NCBI RefSeq assembly: GCF_008692035.1
Contig: NZ_VTFG01000001.1
Span: 2,108,001 to 2,172,000, forward strand
From: Pseudomonas marginalis
Lineage (GTDB): Bacteria > Pseudomonadota > Gammaproteobacteria > Pseudomonadales > Pseudomonadaceae
DNA length: 64,000 nt
Direction of reading: 5' to 3'
Made by a program: the position numbers and the translations under genes. Each line of letters starts with the position of its first letter. The stretch's first letter is position 1. This document shows positions 16,639 to 25,246 of this stretch, piece by piece. The notes beneath the pieces were generated by a model. It did not search any database. It was not told the origin of the DNA and was given only the letters and a program-made list of their open reading frames with translations.

Positions 16639-17335
16639 CCTGAGCAAACTGACGGCCCACCGCCTGCAGACCGTGCCTTTTTCCTGGGCGCAAATCGGTG
16701 CGCTCTACACCCCCGACGATGCCAAGGCGCTGGCCGAAACCTACCCGCACGACCACTTCAAGACGGTCTCCGGCTACGGCGGGGCCAAGGACTACGAATA
16801 CGAGGCGCGGCAATTGATCGCCTTGGGCAGCCACCAGGTGGTCAACCCACAGGCCTTGAGCCCGCAATGGCTGGCACTGGCCCACAGCCTCTGTTCGCCG
16901 CAGTACCGCCAGGCCCTCTCCGCGCTGACCGGGGTGGACGTGACCGACGTCCCCATGGAAGCCAATCTGTTCCACTACGGCCCCGGGGCCAACCTCGGGC
17001 CGCACCCGGACCTGGAAGACAAACTGGTCACGCACGTTTTGTACTTCAATCAGACCTGGGACCCCGCCGACGGCGGCTGCCTGCAGATCCTCGGCTCTGC
17101 CAGGCCCACCGATATCGTCGCGCAAGTGACGCCCGAGGTCGGCAACTCGGCGATTCTCGTGCGCGCCGACAACTCCTGGCACGCGGTTTCACGGGTGGTC
17201 GAGGGTTGTCGTTCTTCCAGGCGCAGCGTGACGGTGACGTTTTACCGCCCCGGCTCTACCAGCTCGATGTGGCCGGACAACGACCCGACACCTCTGCACG
17301 CTTACGGCGAACAGCACAACACAAGGTTTTCGTGA
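16631..17335 (+). CDS. 2OG-Fe(II) oxygenase in the glycan cluster
   Basis: A 234-residue protein with a double-stranded beta-helix iron site. NLFHYGPGANLGPHPDLEDK supplies the HxD pair near residue 122, NSWHAVSRV the distal His near 184, and RRSVTVTFYRPG the 2-oxoglutarate-binding Arg near 197. It would hydroxylate or otherwise oxidise a substrate using oxygen and 2-oxoglutarate. It overlaps the pyruvyl transferase by eight bases, so the substrate is probably a sugar residue or glycan carrier intermediate, but this is not provable from sequence. Confidence 0.8.
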   Translation: MIDLSKLTAHRLQTVPFSWAQIGALYTPDDAKALAETYPHDHFKTVSGYGGAKDYEYEARQLIALGSHQVVNPQALSPQWLALAHSLCSPQYRQALSALTGVDVTDVPMEANLFHYGPGANLGPHPDLEDKLVTHVLYFNQTWDPADGGCLQILGSARPTDIVAQVTPEVGNSAILVRADNSWHAVSRVVEGCRSSRRSVTVTFYRPGSTSSMWPDNDPTPLHAYGEQHNTRFS

Positions 17336-17346
17336 AGGACGGCACC

Positions 17347-17562
17347 ATGGACAGGCACACGGACGACACGCGCAACTACCTGCGCTACCCGGGCTTCGCC
17401 GCCGCAAATAACCAGGGGCTGCGCCTGCAGTCCTTCAGGGTACTGCAAACGTTGTTCCACATCGAAGACGGGCCGGTCGAGTCGGGCACGTTGAAAAGCG
17501 ACTTGCTTTGTGGTGGTCGCCGCATCGCCGAAAACGTCCGGATGAGGTCGTCCCGCCCATGA
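17347..17562 (+). CDS. Small ORF with a glycosyltransferase-2 motif remnant
   Basis: A 71-residue frame (MDRHTDDTRNYLRYPGFAAA...) between the oxygenase and the two-domain glycosyltransferase. It overlaps the latter start (ATGATGA at 17559-17565) and has AAGGACGG upstream, so it looks translated and coupled. Its GFAAANNQGL segment matches NRGFAAANNQGL of the downstream GT2 domain, and the DNA (17391-17420 against 19077-19106) is also nearly the same. The rest shows no family. It may be the residue of a deleted glycosyltransferase gene. Confidence 0.4.
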   Translation: MDRHTDDTRNYLRYPGFAAANNQGLRLQSFRVLQTLFHIEDGPVESGTLKSDLLCGGRRIAENVRMRSSRP

Positions 17563-19628
17563 TGATCGAGCGACGCCCATCTGGCCGGCAGCGCTGGCGC
17601 GCGGTGTATCACCGGCTGCCGTTGCCGGCCAGCGCGAAAAAACTCCTGGCAGTCATCTACCGACGTGCACTGCTGCCCGCTGTGCGCGTACTGCGCGGCG
17701 TACTGCAACCGATGAAAACCTTAGCCGACCCAGCGCCGGCGCCTCAGCCTGCGCCCCAGCCACAACAGACCGGGCTGGCGGATTACATTATCTGGGGCGC
17801 TATCGACTGGGACTTGCGCCACCAGCGCCCGCAGCAACTGGCCCAGGTGCTGGCCGCCACCGGCCGGCGGGTCATCTACGTGTCGGCCTCATTGATACAT
17901 GCGCCCCAAGCCGGCTTTGAACTCGACTCGCTGGACCAGACGCAGCGGTTGTTCCAGGTCAAGCTGTTCGCCCGTGGTGCACCGCTGATCTACACCGCAG
18001 CGCCTGACGCCGCGCAGGTTCGGCAGTTGTGCCGCAGTATTGGCGAGGTACTCCTCTGGGCCGGCTCAGCCCGGGTCATTTCACTGGTGCAGCACCCTTT
18101 CTGGTGCGACATCGCCGGTGAATTACCCAACAGCCGATTGATCTACGATTGCATGGACCATCATCAAGGCTTCGGCGACAACGGCCCGAGCATCCTGCAG
18201 CTGGAGCAACGGCTGGTGCGCAACGCGGACGTTCGGCTGTTCACCTCCGACTGGTTGGCCGAGCAATGGCCGGCCCAGGCCAATGAAACTCGCGCCATCC
18301 TGCGCAATGCCGCCGACTTCACCCGGTTCTGCACCCCACCTGCCTCGATCTACCGGGATCGCTTGCAACGTAAGGTGATTGGCTACTACGGTGCCATTGC
18401 ACACTGGTTCGACCAGGCGCTCGTCGCCCGCATCGCCGAGGCGTTTCCACAGCATGTGGTGCTGCTGATCGGCGCCGATACGGTGGGCGCGCGGGCGCAA
18501 TTGAGTGGCTATGCGAACGTAGAATTCACCGGCGAAGTGCCCTATGCCACCCTGCCCTACTACCTGCATGGCTTCGATGTGGGCATCGTGCCGTTTCACA
18601 TCACGGCCCTGACGCTCGCTACCAACCCGGTCAAGGTCTACGAGTACCTGAGTGCCGGGAAACCGGTGGTCTCGGTCGACCTGCCAGAAATGCAACAATT
18701 CGGCTCCCTGGTGCAGGTCGGCCGGGACGGCCCGGCGTTCATTACCGCGATCACGCGGGCATTGCTGCCAGCGACGACCGAACAGATTGCCCAGCGCCAG
18801 GCGTTCGCTGCCCGACAAACCTGGACACACCGCGCCGATGCGCTCATCACCCTGGCCGAGCGCCGCGACCACGCGGCACGCATCAGCGTGATCGTGGTGA
18901 CCTACAACAACCTGGCGCTGACGCGGGCGTGCCTGGACAGCCTCGAGCACGACAGCGAGGGGCCTGAACTGGAAATCATCGTGGTGGACAACGCGTCCAG
19001 TGACGGCACCGCTGAATTTCTCTCGCAATGGGCGGCCGACAGAGGCCAGACGATCGTACTCAACACCGACAACCGCGGTTTCGCCGCCGCGAACAACCAG
19101 GGCCTGGCGATCGCCAACGGTGAGTACCTGGTGCTGCTCAATAACGACACGCAGGTTACCAGCGGCTGGGCGAGTACCTTGCGCCGCCATTTACAACGCA
19201 ATCCCGAGCTTGGCCTGATTGGCCCGGTGACCAACAACATCGGTAACCAGGCCAGGATCGACATCGGCTACACCGACCTCGCAGACATGCCACAAGCGGC
19301 TCGGCGCTTTACCTGCCGCCACCTTGGCGAGGTGGTCCGGCTGCCGACCCTGGCGTTCTTCTGCGTGATGATGCCGCGCAGTACCTACACGCGAATCGGC
19401 CCGCTCGACGAAGTCTATGGCCGTGGATTCTTCGAGGATGACGACTACTGCCGACGTGTCGAACATGCCGGCCTGGTGAATGCCTGCGCCCGCGATGTGT
19501 TTATCCATCACCAGCTTTCGGCATCGTTCGCGCTCATGAACCAGGATGAACGCCAAGCCCTGTTCGAGCGCAACAAGGCGATCTATGAAGCCAAGTGGGG
19601 CCCGTGGGTGCCCCATGAATATGAGTAA
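17559..19628 (+). CDS. Two-domain glycosyltransferase (GT-B N-half, GT2 C-half)
   Basis: A 689-residue protein. Residues about 75-425 resemble GT4-like GT-B enzymes (WDLRHQRPQQLAQVLA, LIYDCMDHHQGF, GYYGAIAHWFD, FDVGIVPFHITALTLATNPVKVYEYLSAGKPVV). Residues about 445-680 are a GT-A family 2 domain: ISVIVVTYNNLALTRACLDSL, EIIVVDNASSDGT, GEYLVLLNNDTQV (the DxD-like site) and GRGFFEDDDYCRRV. It may add two consecutive sugars of the repeat or primer. The start at 17559 or 17562 overlaps the small ORF before it. Confidence 0.85.
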   Translation: MMIERRPSGRQRWRAVYHRLPLPASAKKLLAVIYRRALLPAVRVLRGVLQPMKTLADPAPAPQPAPQPQQTGLADYIIWGAIDWDLRHQRPQQLAQVLAATGRRVIYVSASLIHAPQAGFELDSLDQTQRLFQVKLFARGAPLIYTAAPDAAQVRQLCRSIGEVLLWAGSARVISLVQHPFWCDIAGELPNSRLIYDCMDHHQGFGDNGPSILQLEQRLVRNADVRLFTSDWLAEQWPAQANETRAILRNAADFTRFCTPPASIYRDRLQRKVIGYYGAIAHWFDQALVARIAEAFPQHVVLLIGADTVGARAQLSGYANVEFTGEVPYATLPYYLHGFDVGIVPFHITALTLATNPVKVYEYLSAGKPVVSVDLPEMQQFGSLVQVGRDGPAFITAITRALLPATTEQIAQRQAFAARQTWTHRADALITLAERRDHAARISVIVVTYNNLALTRACLDSLEHDSEGPELEIIVVDNASSDGTAEFLSQWAADRGQTIVLNTDNRGFAAANNQGLAIANGEYLVLLNNDTQVTSGWASTLRRHLQRNPELGLIGPVTNNIGNQARIDIGYTDLADMPQAARRFTCRHLGEVVRLPTLAFFCVMMPRSTYTRIGPLDEVYGRGFFEDDDYCRRVEHAGLVNACARDVFIHHQLSASFALMNQDERQALFERNKAIYEAKWGPWVPHEYE

Positions 19629-20492
19629 CTAACGCAGGTCGTCCTGTGACAATAAAAATCCCCTGGGCGCGAAGCCAAGATCCCGGGCAGCCTCGGTATG
19701 CTCGAACACCAGGTCCTGGTTCATGCGCTGCGCCATCGCCGCCGACCAATGGCGGTAGCGTGGCAGTACTCGCAACAGCCACAACGTCATCCGGAACACC
19801 CAGAGCGGCACCGTGAGAAAACGCGGGCGGCGCTTCTGCGCGGTGAACACGCGGGAGACCATCTCCCGATAGGGCAACGTTTCTGCGCCGCTGAGGTTGT
19901 AGGCATGGCGGCACACCTGGGGTGCCTGCAACGCCCGCACACAGGCGCTCGCCACATCCTCGGCATGCACGGGTTGACGCAGTCCCATTGCGCCGCCCAA
20001 CAGCGGGAAAAAGCCGAAGCGCCGAATAAAGCGTGCGATCTCGGTGATGTTTTTGTCGCGGCCCTGGCCGTAGATCAAGGTCGGACGCAGGATGCCCCAG
20101 TGCACCCCGTGGTCCTGCGCCCACTGCTCAACACGCGCCTCGGCATCGCCCAACAGGTTGGCGAGGCGCCGCTCTGCGGAGTCGACGGAGTGGCTTTTGC
20201 TAAAGCGACTGGTGGAAGACAGGGCCACGACCTTGCGCGCTCCGCAGGCCTGCAGCAGCGCAAAATGCTGCGGCAGCGTCCAAATCGGTGCCACGCAGAT
20301 CCAGTAGGGAATCGGCGCGGCATACGCGCTTACACCCGCCTCAGGAAGCCGTTGCCAACTGACCGTATCGCTGCCGTGCCGGGGCTGGCGGGAAAAAGCG
20401 ACGACCTTGAACTGTTCGCGCACAAGCAACACAAGCAGGCATCGGCCTACCAGGCTACTGGCCCCCAGCACACCGACCGTGACCTCAGGCAT
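19629..20492 (-). CDS. NAD(P)-dependent epimerase/dehydratase family protein
   Basis: A 287-residue short-chain-dehydrogenase-like protein. The Rossmann start is VTVGVLGASSLVGRCLL (GxxxxxG), with YGQGRDKNI, GLRQPVHAEDVASACVRAL and YNLSGAETLPYREMV further on. The last two are typical of atypical SDRs close to the NDUFA9/UDP-glucose epimerase group. The usual YxxxK is not obvious: LSSTSRFSK occupies that region. It probably acts on a nucleotide sugar or carrier-linked sugar. ATG 20492 is chosen because it overlaps the upstream glycosyltransferase by eight bases. Confidence 0.75.
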   Translation of the reverse strand: MPEVTVGVLGASSLVGRCLLVLLVREQFKVVAFSRQPRHGSDTVSWQRLPEAGVSAYAAPIPYWICVAPIWTLPQHFALLQACGARKVVALSSTSRFSKSHSVDSAERRLANLLGDAEARVEQWAQDHGVHWGILRPTLIYGQGRDKNITEIARFIRRFGFFPLLGGAMGLRQPVHAEDVASACVRALQAPQVCRHAYNLSGAETLPYREMVSRVFTAQKRRPRFLTVPLWVFRMTLWLLRVLPRYRHWSAAMAQRMNQDLVFEHTEAARDLGFAPRGFLLSQDDLR

Positions 20493-21396
20493 GCCCACTC
20501 CGGGATCGTCCCAGCAACCAATTGAATCCATGGTAGAGGCAGACCAAACCGAAGCGCAGCCACACCCCCAGGACCACCCACCACCACAATCCCTTGGGGT
20601 AGTTGGCCCTGAAGAACTTTGCGTAGAACCGCACCATCCCTCGGTGTTTGTGCCACTCGACAAAAAACCGTCGATTCCGGCTACAGGCGCCCCGCCAGTG
20701 CATGACGCGCGCCTGTGGCACAAACACGACGCGCCACTGTTTGAGCTTGAAGCGCATGCACCAGTCCAGATCCTCGCAATGCAGAAAATAGCCTTCATCC
20801 CAGAGGCCCACAGACTTCAACGCTTCACGCTTGACCAGCATGCAGGCACCGGAAATGGCTTCCACCGCGGCGGGCTCGGTGGGCAGCGGCTCACGATGCA
20901 ACAGGAAGTCGGCGCACAGCGTGGGAAACACTCCATCCAGGCGCGATAAGCCAAAAGCCCGGACGAATGCTCTCCTGGGGGTCGGAAACACCCGGCGCCC
21001 GCCCGGCTGTTCGGACCCATCGGGGTTGCATAGAAAGCCCCCCACCATGCCCGTGGCGGCATCCGCGTGCAGCGCTTCCATCATGCCCAGCAATGAGCCC
21101 GGCAGCAGGACACAATCCGGGTTCAAGAACAACAATGCGCCGGCACTCGACACCCCCACACCGGTATTACAGGCCGAGGCAAAGCCCATATTCCGCTGAT
21201 TCCGGATGATGCTCAGGCCCGTATAGGCCGGGCACTCATCCAGGTACGCCAGGCTGCCGTCAGTCGAAGCGTTGTCCACCACAATCACCCGCCGCGCGCC
21301 TTCCCTGAAGGCCGACGCCACGCATTCGCCGAGCAGCGTGCCGACGTTGTAGTTGACGACGATCACGTCGCAGTCATGGATGAAGCGTGGCGGCAT
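20485..21396 (-). CDS. Glycosyltransferase family 2 (rhamnosyltransferase-like)
   Basis: A 303-residue GT-A enzyme: DVIVVNYNVGTLLGECVASA, RVIVVDNASTDGS, RNMGFASACNTGV and ALLFLNPDCVLLPGSL with its NPD nucleotide-sugar site. Then SGACMLVKREAL and GYFLHCEDLDWCMRF supply the ED catalytic pair. This layout matches WbbL-type rhamnosyltransferases, including a C-terminal hydrophobic segment (LWWWVVLGVWLRFGLVCLY) that may sit in the membrane. The start at 21396 overlaps the preceding gene by 23 bases; an in-frame upstream start exists. Confidence 0.82.
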   Translation of the reverse strand: MPPRFIHDCDVIVVNYNVGTLLGECVASAFREGARRVIVVDNASTDGSLAYLDECPAYTGLSIIRNQRNMGFASACNTGVGVSSAGALLFLNPDCVLLPGSLLGMMEALHADAATGMVGGFLCNPDGSEQPGGRRVFPTPRRAFVRAFGLSRLDGVFPTLCADFLLHREPLPTEPAAVEAISGACMLVKREALKSVGLWDEGYFLHCEDLDWCMRFKLKQWRVVFVPQARVMHWRGACSRNRRFFVEWHKHRGMVRFYAKFFRANYPKGLWWWVVLGVWLRFGLVCLYHGFNWLLGRSRSGHA

Positions 21397-22480
21397 CAAA
21401 ACGCGCTTCCCATGAGTGTTGTCGTGCAAATGCACGGGCTTCGTCCGCATTGCGCTCACACTCCAAGGCGGCCTCGGCCAGCCCGGCAATATCGCTGTGC
21501 GAGTGACTGATAAAAACACCCGGCAGCCCTGAACGGCCATGCATCTCGCCGAAGTCAGTCGAGATCACCGGCAATGCCAGGCCGCGGTATTCGTAGTACT
21601 TGATCGGATCGACCGACGCGGTGAGCAGGGTCTTTTTGAAAGGAATCAAGCCCACGTCGAACTCGGCCATGGCGGCCAACGCCGCGCCATGATTATCGGC
21701 AGGCAACACCACTACGTTGCTCGGCAAATGCGCGGGCGCGGCGCCGAAGATCGGCCCCATCAAACGAATTTCATCGTTGGGCCTGGCTTCGGCCAAAGCC
21801 GCCACCCAGGCCCAGTCAAACCAGGTCGCCAGGGTGCCCACGTAGCCAAAAACCTTTCGACTCGATGACATCGGCGCCCGCTTTACGGCAGAGATCGCCG
21901 CCAAGTCCAGGCCGTTCAGCACCAGGCACACCTCGTTGCGATAACGCCGCCACTGTGCGTCGAGCACGGAACTCGACGTCCAGATGACGTCCACGTGCTG
22001 GGCGATCAGCCGCTCACGGCGCGCCAGGGCCGATCGCGAGAGGCCGGTATAAAACGCCGGGAAATCGTCCATTGCGTCATACAAGGACGCGCAGTGACGA
22101 AGCCGCTGCAACAACAGATGTGCCAGGACCGAGGGCTTGCCGACCACGAGCAAGGCTGGAGAGGCGTGGGTGAATTGATCGATCCTGCTCAATGCATGCC
22201 GCCAGCAAAAGCGGTTCACCCAGCCCGAGCACGGTAGAGGTTCTATCGGTAGACCGCCAGGCTTGATCAGCGTGAGCCATGGCGGCGTGCCACTGGATGG
22301 ACTGGTTTGCGCGCAGGGCGCAGCCGCCTTGAGATCGCTCCACCTGGGCAGCCGCGTGGGATAAGGATCGACCCACAGCACCGACGCCCCTGTGCGGCTG
22401 TGCACCCAATCGACAAACTTGTGCGGCCGCTGGGCGAAGCTGTGCCAGGGCAACGGCGAGAGAAATACCAGGCGCTTCAA
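21374..22480 (-). CDS. GT-B fold glycosyltransferase
   Basis: A 368-residue protein beginning MKRLVFLSPLPWHSFAQRPHKFVDWV, with SLYDAMDDFPAFY, KVFGYVGTLATWFDW and DVGLIPFKKTLLTASVDPIKYYEYRGLALPVIST. These are the same landmarks as in the N-half of the large glycosyltransferase at 17559, so the two are probably related enzymes. It is the second gene of the minus-strand wecB operon, overlapping wecB by four bases. Donor and acceptor are not readable. Confidence 0.78.
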   Translation of the reverse strand: MKRLVFLSPLPWHSFAQRPHKFVDWVHSRTGASVLWVDPYPTRLPRWSDLKAAAPCAQTSPSSGTPPWLTLIKPGGLPIEPLPCSGWVNRFCWRHALSRIDQFTHASPALLVVGKPSVLAHLLLQRLRHCASLYDAMDDFPAFYTGLSRSALARRERLIAQHVDVIWTSSSVLDAQWRRYRNEVCLVLNGLDLAAISAVKRAPMSSSRKVFGYVGTLATWFDWAWVAALAEARPNDEIRLMGPIFGAAPAHLPSNVVVLPADNHGAALAAMAEFDVGLIPFKKTLLTASVDPIKYYEYRGLALPVISTDFGEMHGRSGLPGVFISHSHSDIAGLAEAALECERNADEARAFARQHSWEARFDAATLHP

Positions 22481-23580
22481 GAAAAGTGCTCGCGCAGGAC
22501 CTTCACGATACGCCCGGCAGCCTGCCCATCGCCGTAGGGCGAAACACCTCGCACCATGCCACGGTAGGCCGATTCATCGTCAAGCAGGCGCTGCGCCTGC
22601 TCGATGATACGTTCATAGTTGGCCCCCACCAGCTTGACGCTGCCCTGCTCCACCGCTTCCGGGCGCTCGGTTTCATCCCGCATGACCAGCACCGGCTTAC
22701 CCAGCGCCGGCGCCTCTTCCTGGACGCCTCCCGAGTCGGTCAGGATGAAATACGCCGCTTTCATGGCGGCGATGAACGCCGCGTAACCCAGCGGCGCGCA
22801 CAGCCTGAAGTTCGGCATGCCTGCCAGGCACGCCTGGGCGACGTCCTGGATATTCGGGTTCGGGTGCACAGGGTAGAGAAACTGAACCCCAGGGTTGCTC
22901 TCGGCAAGGGTGCGCAGCGCTCGGCAGATGTCGAGAAACGGCGCGCCAAAATGCTCCCTGCGATGGGCCGTCACCAGCACCAGGCGCTTGCTCGGATCAA
23001 GATCAAGGCCGATCTCCACCTCACTGGCCGCGGTCATGATCAGGGCATCGATCACCGTGTTGCCCGTGACGAAAATGTCCCCACTGGCTACGCCTTCTTT
23101 CAGCAGGTTTTGCCGGGTGCCTTGCGTTGCCGCGAAGTGCCAGTGCGCTAATTTACCGGCAATGACCCGGTTGGCTTCCTCGGGGAACGGATGCTGCAGA
23201 TCCCAGGTGCGTAGGCCGGCCTCAATATGCCCCACCGGTATGCGCCGATAAAAACAGGCCAGGGCACAGGCCATCACCGTGGTGGTATCGCCTTGCACCA
23301 GCACCGCATCGGGCCGTTCTTCGAGCAGGACAACATCCAGCTTGAGCAATAACTGCCCGGTCAGGGTGGCCAAGGTTTGATTGGGTCGCATGACGTCCAA
23401 GTCGATATCGGGCTCGATGCCGAAAAACGCCAGGACCTGATCCAGCATGTCGCGATGCTGTGCCGTGGCGACCACACGCACATCGACCCAGCCCTGCTGC
23501 TTCAAGGCCAGAATGACCGGGGTCATTTTGATCGCTTCGGGACGCGTTCCGACCACACAAAGAATTTTTTTTACCGACAC
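22477..23580 (-). CDS. wecB: UDP-N-acetylglucosamine 2-epimerase (WecB)
   Basis: A 367-residue cytoplasmic enzyme converting UDP-GlcNAc to UDP-ManNAc. Signatures are VVGTRPEAIKMTPVI at the N-terminus, VQGDTTTVMA, GHIEAGLRTWD with the catalytic Asp/Glu set near residues 117-127, HPFPEEANR, TAHRREHFG and ILTDSGGVQEEAPALGKPVLVMR. It supplies a ManNAc-type sugar to the polysaccharide and heads the four-gene minus-strand operon (wecB, GT-B, GT2, epimerase). Confidence 0.95.
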   Translation of the reverse strand: MSVKKILCVVGTRPEAIKMTPVILALKQQGWVDVRVVATAQHRDMLDQVLAFFGIEPDIDLDVMRPNQTLATLTGQLLLKLDVVLLEERPDAVLVQGDTTTVMACALACFYRRIPVGHIEAGLRTWDLQHPFPEEANRVIAGKLAHWHFAATQGTRQNLLKEGVASGDIFVTGNTVIDALIMTAASEVEIGLDLDPSKRLVLVTAHRREHFGAPFLDICRALRTLAESNPGVQFLYPVHPNPNIQDVAQACLAGMPNFRLCAPLGYAAFIAAMKAAYFILTDSGGVQEEAPALGKPVLVMRDETERPEAVEQGSVKLVGANYERIIEQAQRLLDDESAYRGMVRGVSPYGDGQAAGRIVKVLREHFS

Positions 23581-23987
23581 ATCAAGCCTATTTCCCTATT
23601 CGATAAGTGGCTGAATCGCTCAGGCGTTCAAGCTCATGCTCACGCACATTCCGCTGTGCTGTTTTGATGCTGTGATGGTGAAAATCCGGACTGCGGACAG
23701 CGAGAGTGCGGCGTCGAGACAGGTTCGTAGCGGGTCTCGACACCCATACTGCAGCATAGACACAGACTGCAATACCTGCACGGTGGATGGACTAAAGGAC
23801 GGTCTGGTCCCGAGGAGTTCCCGCAAATCTACGCCAGGGAATGAGCGCACCGGTTCATGCCTGATGCGGTTGCCCTGGAAATGACGTGACCGACCTGTCG
23901 TTCGAGCCTGAAGACCGGCCAGATACAGTGCATAGCAGGCCAGCGCGGCTATCGTTTTTTTTGGGCCGCGTCTGTGAAAACGTCTGC
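23581..23987. other. Gene-free stretch upstream of wecB
   Basis: About 400 bases between wecB and the deacylase gene. Short frames exist on both strands, but none has a ribosome-binding site, a recognisable motif or codon bias like its neighbours. The wecB promoter must lie here, but I see no convincing -35/-10 pair. A run of eight T at 23955-23962 follows a weak GC stem and may end the deacylase transcript. Confidence 0.5.
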
Positions 23988-24467
23988 TCAGGCCTGGCTG
24001 ATATCCAGCAATCGAGGCATGGCGATCGCCAGATAGTCCTGCGTATCGAGCACCATCGACGCATCCAGCCGCCCCGCGTTAAAGGCTATTTCGGCGTAGC
24101 CTGTGGTCAAGGCTGGATCGACGATCAATTGAATCCGCTCATCGAAAACAAACGGAGGGATGGCGCCGATCCGGCACCCGGTCAGCTCCATGGCGGTTTC
24201 GGCCTTCACCAGCTCGGCTTTTTTCCCGCCCAGGGCCGCTCCGACTTTCTTCATGTCCAGCTTCTGGTCGCCCGGCAGTATCACCAGCGCATAGGGGCCG
24301 GCCTGGCCCTTGAGGGCGCAAAGCATGGCCTTCGCGCCTTGGCCGGGCTCGGTGCCACGGATTTCGGCGACGCGCGCCGACTGGCCCTCGGCATCGTGCA
24401 TCAACACCCGGTAAGAGGCTGAGCGGGCATCGAGTAATGCCACGAGGCGATCGAACATGGGATGCAT
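23988..24467 (-). CDS. YbaK/EbsC superfamily aminoacyl-tRNA deacylase, YeaK-like
   Basis: A 159-residue free-standing editing domain. EIRGTEPGQGAKAMLC (Lys46 is the conserved active-site lysine), LILPGDQKLD, ELTGCRIGAIPPFVF and EIAFNAGRLDASMVL closely follow the YeaK subgroup, whose relatives remove small wrongly attached amino acids (Ser/Thr-like) from tRNA. It is the last gene of an operon with a TSUP exporter and an amino-acid hydroxylase-like enzyme, 16 bases after the exporter. That context suggests clearing of tRNA misloaded with a hydroxylated amino acid (inference). Confidence 0.85.
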   Translation of the reverse strand: MHPMFDRLVALLDARSASYRVLMHDAEGQSARVAEIRGTEPGQGAKAMLCALKGQAGPYALVILPGDQKLDMKKVGAALGGKKAELVKAETAMELTGCRIGAIPPFVFDERIQLIVDPALTTGYAEIAFNAGRLDASMVLDTQDYLAIAMPRLLDISQA

Positions 24468-24483
24468 GGAGTTTTCCTCTGGT

Positions 24484-25242
24484 TTACAGGAACAGGTCGT
24501 AGGACAGCTTGCTGATCAGAATCACCAGTAACACCAGGAATAGAGCCCGGACAAAGGGCACGCCTTTATGAACCGCCAGCCAGGTGCCGGTGAGCGCGCC
24601 CAGGATGTTGAATGCCGCCATGGGGATTGCGATCAGGTAGAGCACGTTACCCGTCGGAATGAAGAATATCAGTGCCGCTACGTTGGTCGCGATGTTCACT
24701 AGCTTGGCCGATGCAGAGGCATGGAGAAAGTCGAAGGCGAAGCAGCGGATAAACAGGAAGATCAGGAAGCTGCCAGTGCCGGGACCGAACAGACCGTCGT
24801 AGAAACCGATGGCGCCGCCGATGACGATCGCCAGCAGTTTTTCCTTGGTACCGATGCGCATGGGTTTGTGCAGGGCGCCGAAATCTTTTTTCCAGAAGGT
24901 GTAGATCGCCATCAGCACAATCAACACCAGCACCGCCGGCCGGATCATCGACTGGGGTACGAACGACACCGTGGCGGCTCCGAAGAAGGCCATGACAAAG
25001 GCCGCGCAGGCGGCGGGGATCACAAGCCCCCAGTCGATCACCACCTTGCGCACGAAGGACCGGGCCGCGAATGCGGTGCCGCAGGCGGCCGCGACCTTAT
25101 TGGTACCCAGCAGCGCCGCCGGTTGAGCGGTGGGTAGCACGTTGAATAGCGCGGGAATCTGGATCAGTCCGCCGCCGCCCACCGCCGCATCGATCAGGCC
25201 GGCGGCGAAGGCGAACACGCAAAGGATGACAATATCGACCAT
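24484..25242 (-). CDS. TSUP family (TauE/SafE) membrane exporter
   Basis: A 252-residue protein with about eight membrane spans and the two TSUP half-repeats: AAGLIDAAVGGGGLIQIPAL near residues 14-33 and GAIGFYDGLFGPGTGSFLIF near 138-157. Relatives move sulfite, sulfonates or other small organic anions. It starts four bases after the oxygenase gene and precedes the deacylase gene, so it is the middle gene of a three-gene operon. Export of the oxygenase product or a by-product is a reasonable guess. Confidence 0.85.
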   Translation of the reverse strand: MVDIVILCVFAFAAGLIDAAVGGGGLIQIPALFNVLPTAQPAALLGTNKVAAACGTAFAARSFVRKVVIDWGLVIPAACAAFVMAFFGAATVSFVPQSMIRPAVLVLIVLMAIYTFWKKDFGALHKPMRIGTKEKLLAIVIGGAIGFYDGLFGPGTGSFLIFLFIRCFAFDFLHASASAKLVNIATNVAALIFFIPTGNVLYLIAIPMAAFNILGALTGTWLAVHKGVPFVRALFLVLLVILISKLSYDLFL

Positions 25243-25246
25243 GAAA

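Noticed and set aside
23636..23884. Small frames in the wecB upstream gap
   Set aside because: No ribosome-binding site, motif or neighbour-like codon use; both strands are open by chance.
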